In this document: piece by piece, positions 45,327-56,062 of the stretch
Layout: every line of letters starts with the position of its first letter
Position numbering within the stretch: the first letter of the stretch is position 1
DNA from: Mangrovivirga cuniculi
GTDB taxonomy: Bacteria; Bacteroidota; Bacteroidia; Cytophagales; Cyclobacteriaceae
DNA length: 64,000 nt
Reading direction: 5' to 3'
Assembly: GCF_005166025.1 (NCBI RefSeq)
Contig: NZ_CP028923.1
Location: forward strand, 4,466,001 to 4,530,000
Program-made: the position numbers and the translations under genes
Notes under the pieces: model-generated
Seen by the model: only the letters and a program-made list of their open reading frames with translations
The model's database searches: none
Told to the model about the DNA's origin: nothing

Positions 45327-45809
45327 TTATTTTTTCAGATTTTTATTCACACCACCTTTAGTTTTAATTTTCCCCTCTTTACTCATCGCCATACTTTTCC
45401 TTCTGGTCATCTTTTTGACATACTCTACCTTCCTGAACCTCAACGCACTCCAGTCTTCATCTATAGCTACCATCCGTACAGGCTCCAATCCGGCATCACC
45501 TAAAACCTGCCAGCCATTGTCCCGATTAAAATCGCATTTATATTTCTTACTGCTTCCTTTAGGATAGCAATACCACACTAAAGCATCTCCCGCTAAACGA
45601 CTTTTTATCTGTGAAAAAGAAGCATCAATCTGCTCTTTCAGAGTTACAAAAATGACAATGAATTCTATTTCTTCTGCATTATCTATATTCCTATAGACTT
45701 TAATCTTAGATGGAAGTCTTTGAATATTTGCATTGAAACTTTCCGGGGCATCAATTACAAAGACCTCATTGTGATCTTTTAAATTCATTTTCTTAAATAC
45801 AGAATCCAT
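45327..45809 (-). CDS. DUF3052-like conserved protein
   Basis: A 160-residue cytoplasmic protein. The segment ALVWYCYPKGSSKKYKCDFN, GWQVLGDAGLEPVRMVAID and DEDWSALRFRKVEYVKK resembles the DUF3052 family, whose function is unknown to me. The C-terminal ~30 residues are lysine-rich and probably disordered. It is preceded by the membrane-protein gene at 45849 with 39 bp between, so the two may be co-transcribed. Confidence 0.65.
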   Translation of the reverse strand: MDSVFKKMNLKDHNEVFVIDAPESFNANIQRLPSKIKVYRNIDNAEEIEFIVIFVTLKEQIDASFSQIKSRLAGDALVWYCYPKGSSKKYKCDFNRDNGWQVLGDAGLEPVRMVAIDEDWSALRFRKVEYVKKMTRRKSMAMSKEGKIKTKGGVNKNLKK

Positions 45810-45848
45810 AGATTTGAATATTTTTAATCAATCTTTCTCTTAAATAAA

Positions 45849-46451
45849 TTACAATTCGAGATACCTCCTCAATAAATTAGATATCAATGTTAAATTTTTG
45901 GAAAGGAAATAAGGATCATTCAACTTTCTCTCATCCAGCGGCAACGTTACTGCAAGAATATTTCCGTTTTCAATTATTTTAAACTCCTTCTTTAATCGCT
46001 GAAAAACAAAAGTCTCTCTTACGTCTTGTTGAAAGGGTACTATTGGAATAATTAAAATCTTATTTTTTTTGTCATCATCAAGATCAAAATGTATATCCAC
46101 TTTAAAGTGCATATTTTGATATTCACCGCTTAAACTTGGAGATAGATCCTGAACAAGACTTCCCTGACCCTCCAATTGAAATTCAAACCCTAATTGTGAA
46201 AAAGCCGGTGTTGAAAAGTATTTTAATCTCGCTCTTAAATTTGACCAATTATGAGCAACAGCGGCACTAACCAGAAATAAGGAAAACAATACCGAGTATA
46301 ATAAAGAGGATGGAATTCTTTGGATCAACATATTAAATAAATCTCCATCCTTAAAAATTACAGGTAAAAAAGTAAATGGAAATATTATCAAGGTAACGAG
46401 AATAAATCCCCTGATCAGGGTCTTATATTCCATTTTTATCAATCTGAACAT
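45849..46451 (-). CDS. Hypothetical membrane protein
   Basis: A 200-residue protein with two hydrophobic segments (about residues 14-34 and 45-65) and a charged, beta-rich C-terminal domain of about 130 residues (FELEGQGS-type start, then DIHFDLDDDKKNKILIIPIVPF). No family recognised. An ATG six codons downstream (MEYKTLIRG) is an equally good start. It shares direction with 45327 and 46472. Confidence 0.55.
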   Translation of the reverse strand: MFRLIKMEYKTLIRGFILVTLIIFPFTFLPVIFKDGDLFNMLIQRIPSSLLYSVLFSLFLVSAAVAHNWSNLRARLKYFSTPAFSQLGFEFQLEGQGSLVQDLSPSLSGEYQNMHFKVDIHFDLDDDKKNKILIIPIVPFQQDVRETFVFQRLKKEFKIIENGNILAVTLPLDERKLNDPYFLSKNLTLISNLLRRYLEL

Positions 46452-46471
46452 CTATTAGATATAAAACTAAA

Positions 46472-46858
46472 TTAAAACATGCCATTATCATTTTTGGCTG
46501 TATCAGGAATTACTTGTAGCACATCCCAATGTTCAACAATTTTCCCTTCTTCATCGAATCTAAATATATCAATCCCAGCATAATCTTTATCTCCGGGCCA
46601 ATGCTGATAACAATGCAATACAACCAAATTTCCTTCAGCAATAGCTCTTTTAAATTCTACCCTCTTTCCGGGATATTCCATAGCCATCTTTTCAAAGTAT
46701 TCGATAAAAGCATTTTTACCGTCACCAACATCCGGGTTATGCTGAATATACTCACTCCCGACAAAATTACTTACTGCTACTGCAGGCAGACATTGATTAA
46801 ACATCATATCATAGAATGAAATGGCATTTTGTTTATTGATTTCGGCAGAAGATTTCAT
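46472..46858 (-). CDS. SnoaL-like/NTF2-fold protein (predicted ester cyclase type)
   Basis: A 129-residue single-domain protein: [37 protein letters not shown] and [20 protein letters not shown] are typical of SnoaL-like proteins in the polyketide-cyclase group. His in IQHNP and Asp/His in VEHWD are the usual pocket residues. I start at ATG 46858 ([10 protein letters not shown]), because the longer frame to 46939 would run through the terminator of the upstream gene. Confidence 0.78.
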   Translation of the reverse strand: MKSSAEINKQNAISFYDMMFNQCLPAVAVSNFVGSEYIQHNPDVGDGKNAFIEYFEKMAMEYPGKRVEFKRAIAEGNLVVLHCYQHWPGDKDYAGIDIFRFDEEGKIVEHWDVLQVIPDTAKNDNGMF

Positions 46859-46889
46859 TATTGACTGATTTGAATTGTTGTTAAATATA

Positions 46890-46920
46890 TAAAAAAAGCC
46901 TGCAAGTATCCTTGCAGGCT
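46890..46920 (-). terminator. Intrinsic terminator after the 46948 lipoprotein gene
   Basis: A 10-bp perfect stem AGCCTGCAAG-GATA-CTTGCAGGCT on the minus strand, followed by seven T. It starts 28 bp after the lipoprotein stop codon. Confidence 0.88.
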
Positions 46921-46947
46921 CTAACAATTTAAATCGCAAAATTTAAA

Positions 46948-47481
46948 TTACATTGTATCTTCAGTAAAGGTGATATTCATATCAATTGATACAAACGGAT
47001 CATCAACTCCAAATAATGAACCAGGAAGTTGAAGAGCAACATCACCATTGATATTTCCACCAGTTTCATCAAGATTGTTCAAAGTTACAGGAACGTTAGT
47101 ACCGCCTATGTTTAAAGTAAGCAAAAGCTGCGAACGGCTGTCGTTTACCGACCAGGTACCCTGTTGTGATGGATCCCCACCTTCGCCTTTACATAGGTAA
47201 TTAACAATTCCACCACTAGTAAGCTGTACTCGAACATTTGCCGCATCAGTACAGCTTACGTCAGATAGTAATGCACCAGCGATTTGAGCAGTAATATCTG
47301 CACCAGCAGGAGCAATTACATTATCTTGAGAATCAACAATTGCTTGATTTGTTGTCGCATCAGATAAGATATATAATCCCACCAATGGATCTTGTGGATC
47401 ATCATCATCATCGCATGAAACATTGATAAAAAGTGCTAAAAATAATAGCGGTAACGCAAGTAAAATTCGGTTCTTTTTCAT
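46948..47481 (-). CDS. Lipoprotein
   Basis: A 177-residue lipoprotein with a basic N-terminus (MKKNR), a hydrophobic core and lipobox NVSC at residue 23, followed by an acidic run of five Asp. The mature part is beta-rich (IVNYLCKGEGGDPSQQGTWSVNDSRSQLLLTLNIGG) and could be lipocalin-like. It is divergent from the TonB receptor gene with only 50 bp between starts, so the two may share regulation. Confidence 0.68.
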   Translation of the reverse strand: MKKNRILLALPLLFLALFINVSCDDDDDPQDPLVGLYILSDATTNQAIVDSQDNVIAPAGADITAQIAGALLSDVSCTDAANVRVQLTSGGIVNYLCKGEGGDPSQQGTWSVNDSRSQLLLTLNIGGTNVPVTLNNLDETGGNINGDVALQLPGSLFGVDDPFVSIDMNITFTEDTM

Positions 47482-47527
47482 GATTGTCGTTATTGTTTTA
47501 ATTATATTGACTACGATTATACAAATA

Positions 47528-47540
47528 GATAATGATAATT
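47528..47540. promoter_or_regulatory. Fur-box-like hexamers at the TonB receptor start
   Basis: GATAATGATAATT contains two tandem GATAAT hexamers, as in the classical Fur box, but the third (ATTATC) is missing. It overlaps the proposed start codon at 47532. Iron control of this receptor is plausible but weakly supported. Confidence 0.25.
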
Positions 47541-50359
47541 AAAAGTAAATATTGCATTTCCGCCCCCTATTTTTGGACTTATTTATTAGTCTTTTTACTC
47601 TCCTTTAATAGCCAGGCACAGTCTATAATTGTGAAAGGAAAAGTATCAGATCAGGATGGGAAACCACTGCAGGGGGTAAATGTGTATTTTCAGGGAACGT
47701 TTAAAGGCAATAGTACTTTAGAGGATGGGACTTTCACTCTTAAATCAGACCTTCCAACACCTCAAACACTTGTTTTTAGTATGATCGGTTATGAAACCGT
47801 TACAGATACGATCCTTCTTCCAGGTACATATACAAAAATATTATTCTTGCAGAAAAAAACCTACTGGGAGAAGAAATTGTTGTTTCAGCCTCCCGGGTTG
47901 AAGAAAGCATTCTAGTCTCTCCAGTAACAATCGAAAAGCTAGACATCGTCGATCTAAGACTGATGCCCCAGGCCAATTTCTATGATGGTTTATATAAGTT
48001 AAAGGGGGTAGACATGAATGTTCAGAGTATAACATTGAGAAATGTCAACACAAGGGGGTTTAATGGAAATACAAATTTCCGCTTCAATCAGATAATCGAC
48101 GGAGTTAACAACCAGGCTCCGGGGCTGAGCTTTAGCGCCGGGAATTTATTGGGACTACCTCCGGTAGACGTTGAAAGTGTTGAACTGGTAACCGGAGCCT
48201 CCTCTGTGATCTATGGACCAGGCGGACTTAACGGAACTCTTGTCATGACAAGCAAGGATCCTTTTGAATTTCAAGGACTCTCAGGAAGCGTTCAGACTGG
48301 CTTAATGCGATTTGGCATCGATGAAGCTTCAAGCCCTACACCTTATTATGACATCAACATTAGATACAGCAAGGTCTTAAGTGAAAAACTCGCATTTAAA
48401 TTCGCCGGAAATTACCTGCAGGCAAAAGACTGGATAGCTAGTGATTACAGGGACAAAAATAATTTAGACGACCCAACAAGAAACAGGTATAATACAACTA
48501 ATTATGATGGAGTAAATATTTATGGTGATGAAATAGCCATAGATATCGGGGCACAAGCACCGGGGATCGCTGATCAGGCAGCAAGGGCACAGGGAGCTAC
48601 TCCGGGCTCAGATGAGTATAATCAGATTTATAATACAGTTTTTAATGCATTTACAGAAGATGGCCCTTTTAAGGTTACCAGGAGTGGATGGGCGGAAAAA
48701 GATCTGGTGAATTATGACGCTTATAATGCAAAGGGAATACTCTCAGCACATTATAAATTTAATGAAAACACTACAGCCATTTTACAAGGCGGCATGGCTG
48801 AAGGGCAAGCGGTCTATTCCGCACAAAATAGGTTTTCAATTAATGACTTCAGACTTTATAATGTTAAGGCAGAAATAAAAAACCCCGATTATGAAATTCG
48901 ATACTGGTGGGTAAAAGAAGATGCAGGGTATACCTACGATGCAGGTGCGACAGCCGCATTGATCAATGAAGCATGGAAGCCCAGTGAAGTATGGTTTCAG
49001 GATTATATTCAGGGATACCTTACCGGGAAGCTCGGGTTTAATTTAGACAGGGAAAGTGCTCATCGGTTTGCCCTGTTAAATGCAGACAATAGAGATATTA
49101 ATGGCAATATTCAGGATCCTGAAAAACCCGCTAAACCCCTGGGAGGAACAAACCAATTTAATCAATATAAAAATCAGATTTCAGAACAACCAATTGGTCA
49201 GGGTGGATCCAGAGTTTTGGACTTTAGTGCTCTGAGTCAGTTTGAAGGAATTTATAATTTTTCCCGTCTGGTAAAAAAATTCGAATTAATAGCCGGTTTT
49301 CAGTACAGGTTATTTAACATCGATAGTGATGGAACTGTATTTTATGACACCCCGGGAAATCCGATAACCACCTATCAATATGGAGGATTCATTCAGTTCA
49401 TCGACTCCTATTTTGATGATAAATTACGAATCAATTTATCATCAAGATACGATAAAGACGAAAATTTTAAAGGCAGGTTCACTCCTCGAGCATCAGCAGT
49501 TATTTCTCTTGGTAAAAACAAAGAACACAATATTAGATCTTCCGTCCAGTCTGCGTTCAGATTTCCTGCTATAGCAGATCAATGGCTTGACATTCAAGTC
49601 GGTCCTGTCCAGACTATAGGCGGCCAGGATGAAATACTTGACAAATACGGCCTTTTTACCCAACCAACCTACCCGTTAAATGGTTCTGACCCGATAACCT
49701 CTCAACCCGATACGACAGCAATTTACGATGAAAAACCATCTTTCAGAGCCGAAACATTGGTTTCTTATGAACTGGGATACAAAGGCCTGCTTCTTCAGAA
49801 AAGTCTGATGATCGATGCCGAAATTTTTGTTAATCAATATGATGGGTTTCAGGGAAACCTCCTGGTTGTTCAGGATCCTTATACTCCCGAAGAGCAAAGA
49901 TATCAAACTGTTATTAGTCAGGATCAAAAAGTAATTAACTGGGGATGGGCAATGGGTATTGACTGGATGCTACCGGGAAGCTTCATTCTTGGAGGAAATG
50001 TATCGTATAGCACGCTAGGTGAAAACCAGGAATTCCAACAAGGCTTCCAAACCAGGTTTAACACTCCTGAATACCGATACAACCTTTACTTAAATAAGTA
50101 TCGTTTATGGAAGCAATTCGGTTTTGGAATTAACTGGCATTGGCAGGAAGCATTTATCTGGGAATCTTCTTTTGGAACAGGTGAAATACCATCATACGGC
50201 AGCCTGGATGTCCAGGTAACATGGCGTCTGCCTAAAATTAGATCTGCAGTAAAAATCGGAGGTTCTAATATCCTTAATGACTACTATGTTACCAGCTTTG
50301 GCAGTTCACAAATCGGAGGTTTATATTATGTGAAATTCATCTATGATCAAAACCTTTAA
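47532..50359 (+). pseudogene. TonB-dependent receptor, frameshifted
   Basis: Outer-membrane active-transport receptor, about 942 residues if restored. The first frame has a signal peptide (LLSFNSQAQS), then a carboxypeptidase regulatory-like domain (KVSDQDGKPLQGVNVYFQGT), and runs to 47915. The -1 frame takes over at about 47882 with LLGEEIVVSASRVEESILVS, a TonB-box-like/plug entry. It continues with RNVNTRGFNGN, PPVDVESVELVTGASSVIYGP and the barrel, ending YYVKFIYDQNL. The break is at a run of seven A (47853-47859); eight A would give QKKNLLGEEIVVSASR. The ligand is unknown. Confidence 0.85.
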
Positions 50360-50883
50360 ACGCGTTCACAATACACTATATAATGTCGGGGTGTAAATCT
50401 TCTCAAAATAGGCCTGAAACCAAGTTTCGAATCATAACTCATCCACTTTTCAGAATCAACAATCTTCCAGCCGGTTTTTTCAAGTAAAAAATCAAATTGC
50501 TTGGGCTCAAACTCATGATAATGCTTATCCCAGTCATCCTTCTCATTCCAGTAAGCATCGGAAAACCATAATTTTAAGGGTACAGAAGCAAAAAGTTTTG
50601 TTGCAGTAGTATTTTTCAGAAAATTATAAGGAGCAAACAAGTGTTCAAAAATCTCGAAGGCAGTTACCACATCAACATCCAGGTCAGTGTATTTATCATA
50701 TTCATCATCCAGATTTTCACCTTTGGTATTAATTACCTGGTATCCCTCCTCAGCCATAATCTCTGAAAAGGGATTTTGAATCCCCAGATCAAGAATCTTA
50801 GCTCCTTCCCCAAGGTGCTTTTTTATAAAGCCAATAGTCTTTTGATACCTTTTATCATGCCTCTTCCTATCTATTTTTTCCAT
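50356..50883 (-). CDS. Class I SAM-dependent methyltransferase
   Basis: A 175-residue compact methyltransferase. Motif I appears as AKILDLGIQNPFSEIMAEEG, shorter in glycines than usual, and motif IV as DVDVVTAFEIFEHLFAPYNFL. It ends KLGFRPILRRFTPRHYIVYCERV. The substrate is unknown. Its stop overlaps the 3' end of the TonB receptor gene by a few bases in a convergent arrangement. A 191-bp gap to the next gene shows no clear signals. Confidence 0.76.
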   Translation of the reverse strand: MEKIDRKRHDKRYQKTIGFIKKHLGEGAKILDLGIQNPFSEIMAEEGYQVINTKGENLDDEYDKYTDLDVDVVTAFEIFEHLFAPYNFLKNTTATKLFASVPLKLWFSDAYWNEKDDWDKHYHEFEPKQFDFLLEKTGWKIVDSEKWMSYDSKLGFRPILRRFTPRHYIVYCERV

Positions 50884-51074
50884 AACACTCTGTAAAGTGA
50901 TTAAATCAATCTATTTAATTGGTAAAAATCAAAAATAGATCATCCTGACTGAGTAACAAAATTCGATTAATAAGAAACGGATATATCACTAACAGATCGA
51001 TAAAAATCTTCCTTATATAAAAGTTCAATTTAACCAAAGCAGTTTGATTCTAGATTATGTTATTTATCAACACA

Positions 51075-51614
51075 CTACACCATTTCTAATAATTTCTCTA
51101 TAGTATTTTGATTTCGAGTGGTTCCGGTAATTTTAAGTTTATTTTCAAATAAATTAGTATTAAGCTTTCCTGGACTTATATGATCCGGAATCGAATAATA
51201 GACCACATCATCAAGTATTTCAAAACGTTCAGGTTCGTAGGAAAAATCCTCTATTAACGTTTTTATGCGATCTGAATCAGGAGTATCATCAAGTAGCATA
51301 AAATAGATTTTCTTAGATGACCTGCCTTCAGAAATTTTTGACGGGAGGCTTCTTAAGATACCCTCCAATTTTTCAGGCTGAATCACCAGGCAGGAAACAT
51401 CATATGAATATTTATCTAAAATCAACTTCTTAATATTAGTTGCAATTCTGATACAGTCTTCCTCTTGATAGTCGAAAACCATGTTTCCACTTTGTATATA
51501 AGTCGATACATTTCGAAAACCGGAGGACTCGAGAAGCTCTCTAAATTCCTTCATCTTGATTTTGTTCTTACCTCCGACATTAACACCTCTCAAAAGGCAA
51601 ATCTTTCTTTTCAT
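51075..51614 (-). CDS. DUF1697 family protein
   Basis: A 179-residue cytoplasmic protein matching DUF1697 over its whole length: ICLLRGVNVGGKNKIKMKEFRELLESSGF, NVSTYIQSGNMVFDYQ, then NTLFENKLKITGTTRNQNTIEKLLEM-like at the end. The family is widespread and its function is not established. It stands alone, with no operon partner, 130 bp from the divergent RND efflux operon. Confidence 0.88.
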   Translation of the reverse strand: MKRKICLLRGVNVGGKNKIKMKEFRELLESSGFRNVSTYIQSGNMVFDYQEEDCIRIATNIKKLILDKYSYDVSCLVIQPEKLEGILRSLPSKISEGRSSKKIYFMLLDDTPDSDRIKTLIEDFSYEPERFEILDDVVYYSIPDHISPGKLNTNLFENKLKITGTTRNQNTIEKLLEMV

Positions 51615-51744
51615 ATGGTTATATGTATAATAAACAAATAATAAGCAAAATCACTTTGTTTTAAAATAAGAATATTATAATTTAATATCAGTATAATACA
51701 CTCTCACCTCGCTGTATTAAACAGCTTTTTAAAGGAATATAAAG

Positions 51745-52872
51745 ATGAGATTTTTACTTTTAATATCCATTATCTTTTTAACCTCATGTGCCAAAAAGGA
51801 AGTCCGGAACGATTCTCCAGTTGAAATACCGGTGGTTGAAATTAAATCAGATAGCGTTTTTCTTGAACAGGAGTTTGTTGGCCAGGTTTATGGCAGGCAG
51901 GATATTCCAATTAGAGCAAGGGTTGCGGGATTTCTGGAGGGCATCCATTTCAAAGAAGGTTTGCCGGTAAAAAAAGGGCAATTGTTATATACCATAGATC
52001 CCCAACCCTTCAAAGAATCAGTAGTAGCAGCCGAAAGTGAATTAGCAGCAGCAAATACCAGGCTGGTTAAAGCAGAAAACGACCTGGAGAGAATCAAACC
52101 ATTAGCAGAAATGAATGCTGTGAGTAAAAAAGATCTCGATGCGGCAATTGCATCAAGGGATGCAGCCGAAGCGAATCTTCAAGCTGCAAGGGCCAATGTT
52201 AACATGAAGGAGATCAATCTAGGTTATACTAATGTGAAATCACCCATAGATGGCATAATTGGTAAAACGAATGTAAAGGAGGGAGAATATATTGGCAACT
52301 CTCCGGGCTCTGTTAACCTGAATACAGTATCAAAAATTGATACTATTCATGTCGAATTTTTTCTTACTGAAAATGATTATTTAAAAATCATGGATCATAT
52401 TGAAAAGAACAAGGACACCAATGCTGGTCAAAGAAGACAGGTGCCTCTCAAACTAGTTTTGGCTGATGGATCGGTATTTCCATACCGGGGTAAGGTAAAT
52501 TTTATTAACAGGCAGGTAGATGCCTCAACAGGAGCAATACTCATACAGGCAGCTTTCCCCAATCCCGGAAGGATAGTCCGTCCCGGCCAATTTGCAAAAG
52601 TCAGAGCTACAGTATCATCTCTGGACGATGCTCTGTTAGTTCCCCAGCGAGCAGTATCTGAAATTCAAGGACGTTTTTCCGTATGGAAAGTAAATACTGA
52701 CAACCAAATAGAACAACAACAAATTGAAATACTATCTCCTTATAACGATTACTACATTGTTAAATCCGGATTAAATAAGGGAGATAAGATTGTATTTGAG
52801 GGTATACAAAAAGTATCTAATGGAATGACTATCAACCCAAAGATTACCGATTTCAAGTCTCAGGTTAAGTAA
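51745..52872 (+). CDS. RND efflux periplasmic adaptor (membrane fusion protein)
   Basis: First gene of a three-gene tripartite efflux operon. The 375-residue product has a lipobox (FLTSC, Cys15), so it is a periplasmic lipoprotein. It then shows the biotinyl-lipoyl halves (RARVAGFLEGIHFKEGLPVKKGQLLYTID and TNVKSPIDGIIGKTNVKEG), a helical hairpin between them, and a C-terminal beta-barrel and membrane-proximal domain. It bridges the inner-membrane pump and the outer-membrane channel. The next gene starts 13 bp downstream. There is no regulator gene beside the operon. Confidence 0.92.
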   Translation: MRFLLLISIIFLTSCAKKEVRNDSPVEIPVVEIKSDSVFLEQEFVGQVYGRQDIPIRARVAGFLEGIHFKEGLPVKKGQLLYTIDPQPFKESVVAAESELAAANTRLVKAENDLERIKPLAEMNAVSKKDLDAAIASRDAAEANLQAARANVNMKEINLGYTNVKSPIDGIIGKTNVKEGEYIGNSPGSVNLNTVSKIDTIHVEFFLTENDYLKIMDHIEKNKDTNAGQRRQVPLKLVLADGSVFPYRGKVNFINRQVDASTGAILIQAAFPNPGRIVRPGQFAKVRATVSSLDDALLVPQRAVSEIQGRFSVWKVNTDNQIEQQQIEILSPYNDYYIVKSGLNKGDKIVFEGIQKVSNGMTINPKITDFKSQVK

Positions 52873-52885
52873 AACTGATCAAAAT

Positions 52886-55800
52886 ATGGACAACCTCGAT
52901 GAAAAGCACATTTTTTTTGTTAGAAGACCTATAGTAGCGATCGTTATCGCAATATTTTTAGTGATCATAGGGGGAGTTTCTCTTTTAGATTTACCAATCG
53001 AGCAATATCCTAACATCACACCTCCTGTAGTAAGAGTATCAACATCTTTCACCGGGGCAAATGCCATAAGCGTTGAACAATCAGTAGCTGCTCCCCTGGA
53101 GCAACAAATAAATGGTGTGGAAAACATGCTATATATGAAATCCACCAATGCTAATGATGGAACAATGAGCCTCGAAATAACATTCGATCTGGGAACAGAC
53201 CCGGATATGAATACTGTTTTTACTCAAACAAGGACCTCTGCAGCAACTCCCAAACTTCCGGAAGAGGTTAAAAGACTGGGTGTAAAAACAGAAAAATCAA
53301 TGCCCAACATCCTGATGCTTATCACTCTTTCCTCACCGGATGGCAGGTATGACCAGGAGTTTTTGGGCAATTACGGAATTATAAATGTTCAGGATCAACT
53401 GGCAAGAATTAAAGGTATTGGAAGGGTCCAGGTAATGGGAGCCAGTGATTATTCTATGAGAATATGGGTAAAACCGGATATCCTGGCGAAAAGAGGTATT
53501 ACTATTCCTGAAATAACTAATGCGATCAGACAGCAAAATGTTATTGTTCCCGGTGGAAAATTTGGAGCAGAACCGGCTCCTCCGGGTACTGAATTTACTT
53601 ATACTGTAAGGCTACCGGATAGATTGGTCACGAAAGAAGAGTTTGAAAAAGTAGTGGTCAGATCTCATCCCGATGGAAGCAAGGTATTAATTAGAGACAT
53701 TGCCCGTGTCGAATTGGGAACTGAGACCTACAATGCCATTACCAGATTAAATGGAAAAGAATGTGCAATGCTTGCCTTGTATCAGGCTCCGGGTTCTAAT
53801 GCCGTTGATTTGGCAGCGAGGGTAACCCAAACTATGGAAGAACTATCAGAGAATTTTCCTGAAGGAATTAAATACTCAGTATCACTGGATGCTACAGAAC
53901 CGATTGTAGCAGGAATAGACGAGATCATTGAGACTTTGATCATTGCCCTACTTTTGGTAATTCTGGTTGTATTTATTTTTATCCAGGATTGGAGAGCGAC
54001 CCTGATTCCGACTTTAGCAATACCTGTATCATTGGTTGCTGCATTCATGTTGTTTCCATTACTGGGATTTACGATTAACACTCTTTCCTTACTCGGATTG
54101 GTTCTTGCCATTGGTATAGTAGTAGATGATGCCATTGTAGTTGTTGAGGCTGTTCAGGTAAACATGGACAATGGCATGAATCCCAAGGAAGCTACCAGTG
54201 CAGCTATGCGTGAAGTAACAGCCCCGGTAATTGCCACAACCCTGGTAATGGTAGCAGTATTTATTCCCGTAGCCGCAATGGCGGGAATTACAGGAAGTCT
54301 TTACCAGCAGTTTGCTATAACAATTGCCGTTTCTGTCGTTTTCTCATCAATCAATGCCTTATCATTGAGTCCGGCATTATGTTCCTTATTACTAAAACCA
54401 AAAACTGAAGGCAAAGGATTTTTAAGTAAAGGATTTGATAAATTCAACAATTGGTTTGACCGAAGTACCAATTCCTACACTTCTTATGCCAGTGTAATAA
54501 CCGGAAAATTCAAACGAGGAATAATTTATGTATTAATCACAGGTCTGGCTGCATGGCTAGTGGGGGCGAATATTCCCTCGGGATTTCTTCCAGAAGAAGA
54601 CCAGGGTTATTTCTTTGTAAATATCCAATTACCGAATGCAGCCTCATTACAACGTTCTGACCAGGTAGCTCAAAAGGTTGAGAAAATGTTAATGCAAAAT
54701 GAAAATGTTGAATACGTCACTACTGTCTCCGGATTCAGTATGCTTGCTGGTTCTTTCATTCCAAACTCGGGCTTTATTTTCGTAAAGCTTAAAAACTGGG
54801 ACGACAGGGAGATTACAGTAAATACAATGCTCAGGCAATTAAATGGTCAATTTGCACAAGCAATTAAGGAAGCCCAGGTATTTGCATTTGGACCTCCGGC
54901 TATTCCCGGCTTAGGTAACGGATCAGGATTCAGCATTATGATCCAGGATAAAGAAGGGAAGGACCCCGCTTATTTGGCCAAGAATAGTTATGCCTTTATT
55001 CAGGCTGCCCAGCAAAGGCCGGAAATCGCATCTGCATTTACTACTTTTCAAGCGGGTGTACCACAGCGTTCAATGGCATTAAACACAGAAAAAATCCTCA
55101 AATCCGGAGTTAGCTTAAATGATATTTACAGCACCTTTGGAGCTTTTCTCGGTGGTGCTTACGTGAATGATTTTAATAGATTTGGCCGTTTATATAAGGC
55201 TTACGTACAGGCCGAGCCTGAATATCGTCAAAATGAAGACGGATTAAATCTCTTCTATGTGAAAAATAACCGGGGAGAAAGTGTTCCGGTTTCTACCTTT
55301 GTTGATGTTAATAAAACATCAGGGCCTGATTATACAAACAGATTCAATCTATACAGGGCTGTTGAAGTTACCGGTGCTCCGGCACAGGGATATAGTTCTA
55401 TGGATGCGTTAAACGCACTTGAAGAAGTAGCTGCAGAAACTCTTCCCGAAAATATGTCTTTTGCATTTAATGCGATGAGTTACCAGGAAAAAAAATCTTC
55501 CGGTCAATTGGGCATTATTTTCAGTTTCTCGTTATTCTTTGTGTTTCTTATTCTGGCAGCTCAATACGAAAGCTGGTCAATGCCTTTTGCTATCTTGCTA
55601 GGAACTCCTTTTGCTGTTTTTGGAGCTTTATTATTTCTCTATGTTGCCAGGCTTTTTAATGAGTCTTTTCTTGTAAATATTTTTGCTCAGATCTCATTAG
55701 TAATGCTGATCGCCATGGCTGCGAAAAACGCAATTCTCATCGTCGAATTCGCAAAAATAAAATTTGACGAAGGAATGTCTCTTTTTGATGCAGCAGTTGA

Positions 55801-56062
55801 GTCTGCAAAATTAAGATTCAGACCAATTTTAATGACCGCTTTTTCCTTTATACTGGGTATTTTCCCTCTTCTACTAGCCAGTGGCTCCGGGGCCGAAGCA
55901 AGGAAGGTAATGGGAATGGCATTGCTTGGTGGTATGACACTAGCAACACTACTGGGAGTTTTCTTATACCCTATGCTATTCGTATTAGTCGGAAAAGTAG
56001 CTGGCTATGAAAAGAAAAGAGACCTTATTTCGAAATCAGTAAACAGAACAGATAATGAATAA
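52886..56062 (+). CDS. RND (HAE1/AcrB-type) multidrug efflux permease
   Basis: A 1058-residue inner-membrane proton antiporter. The N-terminus (FFVRRPIVAIVIAIFLVIIGG, LPIEQYPNITPPVVRVS) and the segment GIVVDDAIVVVEAVQVNMDNG with paired Asp in TM4 are diagnostic of hydrophobe/amphiphile efflux RND pumps. The second half repeats the pattern, with MAAKNAILIVEFAK. The full length and motif order indicate an intact pump. It overlaps the outer-membrane factor gene by 8 bp, which indicates translational coupling. Confidence 0.95.
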   Translation: MDNLDEKHIFFVRRPIVAIVIAIFLVIIGGVSLLDLPIEQYPNITPPVVRVSTSFTGANAISVEQSVAAPLEQQINGVENMLYMKSTNANDGTMSLEITFDLGTDPDMNTVFTQTRTSAATPKLPEEVKRLGVKTEKSMPNILMLITLSSPDGRYDQEFLGNYGIINVQDQLARIKGIGRVQVMGASDYSMRIWVKPDILAKRGITIPEITNAIRQQNVIVPGGKFGAEPAPPGTEFTYTVRLPDRLVTKEEFEKVVVRSHPDGSKVLIRDIARVELGTETYNAITRLNGKECAMLALYQAPGSNAVDLAARVTQTMEELSENFPEGIKYSVSLDATEPIVAGIDEIIETLIIALLLVILVVFIFIQDWRATLIPTLAIPVSLVAAFMLFPLLGFTINTLSLLGLVLAIGIVVDDAIVVVEAVQVNMDNGMNPKEATSAAMREVTAPVIATTLVMVAVFIPVAAMAGITGSLYQQFAITIAVSVVFSSINALSLSPALCSLLLKPKTEGKGFLSKGFDKFNNWFDRSTNSYTSYASVITGKFKRGIIYVLITGLAAWLVGANIPSGFLPEEDQGYFFVNIQLPNAASLQRSDQVAQKVEKMLMQNENVEYVTTVSGFSMLAGSFIPNSGFIFVKLKNWDDREITVNTMLRQLNGQFAQAIKEAQVFAFGPPAIPGLGNGSGFSIMIQDKEGKDPAYLAKNSYAFIQAAQQRPEIASAFTTFQAGVPQRSMALNTEKILKSGVSLNDIYSTFGAFLGGAYVNDFNRFGRLYKAYVQAEPEYRQNEDGLNLFYVKNNRGESVPVSTFVDVNKTSGPDYTNRFNLYRAVEVTGAPAQGYSSMDALNALEEVAAETLPENMSFAFNAMSYQEKKSSGQLGIIFSFSLFFVFLILAAQYESWSMPFAILLGTPFAVFGALLFLYVARLFNESFLVNIFAQISLVMLIAMAAKNAILIVEFAKIKFDEGMSLFDAAVESAKLRFRPILMTAFSFILGIFPLLLASGSGAEARKVMGMALLGGMTLATLLGVFLYPMLFVLVGKVAGYEKKRDLISKSVNRTDNE

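Noticed and set aside
47853-47859. Programmed -1 ribosomal frameshift in the TonB receptor at the A7 run
   Set aside because: A run of A could slip, but the receptor family does not use frameshifting, and similar single-base breaks occur in unrelated genes of this window. Missing base preferred.
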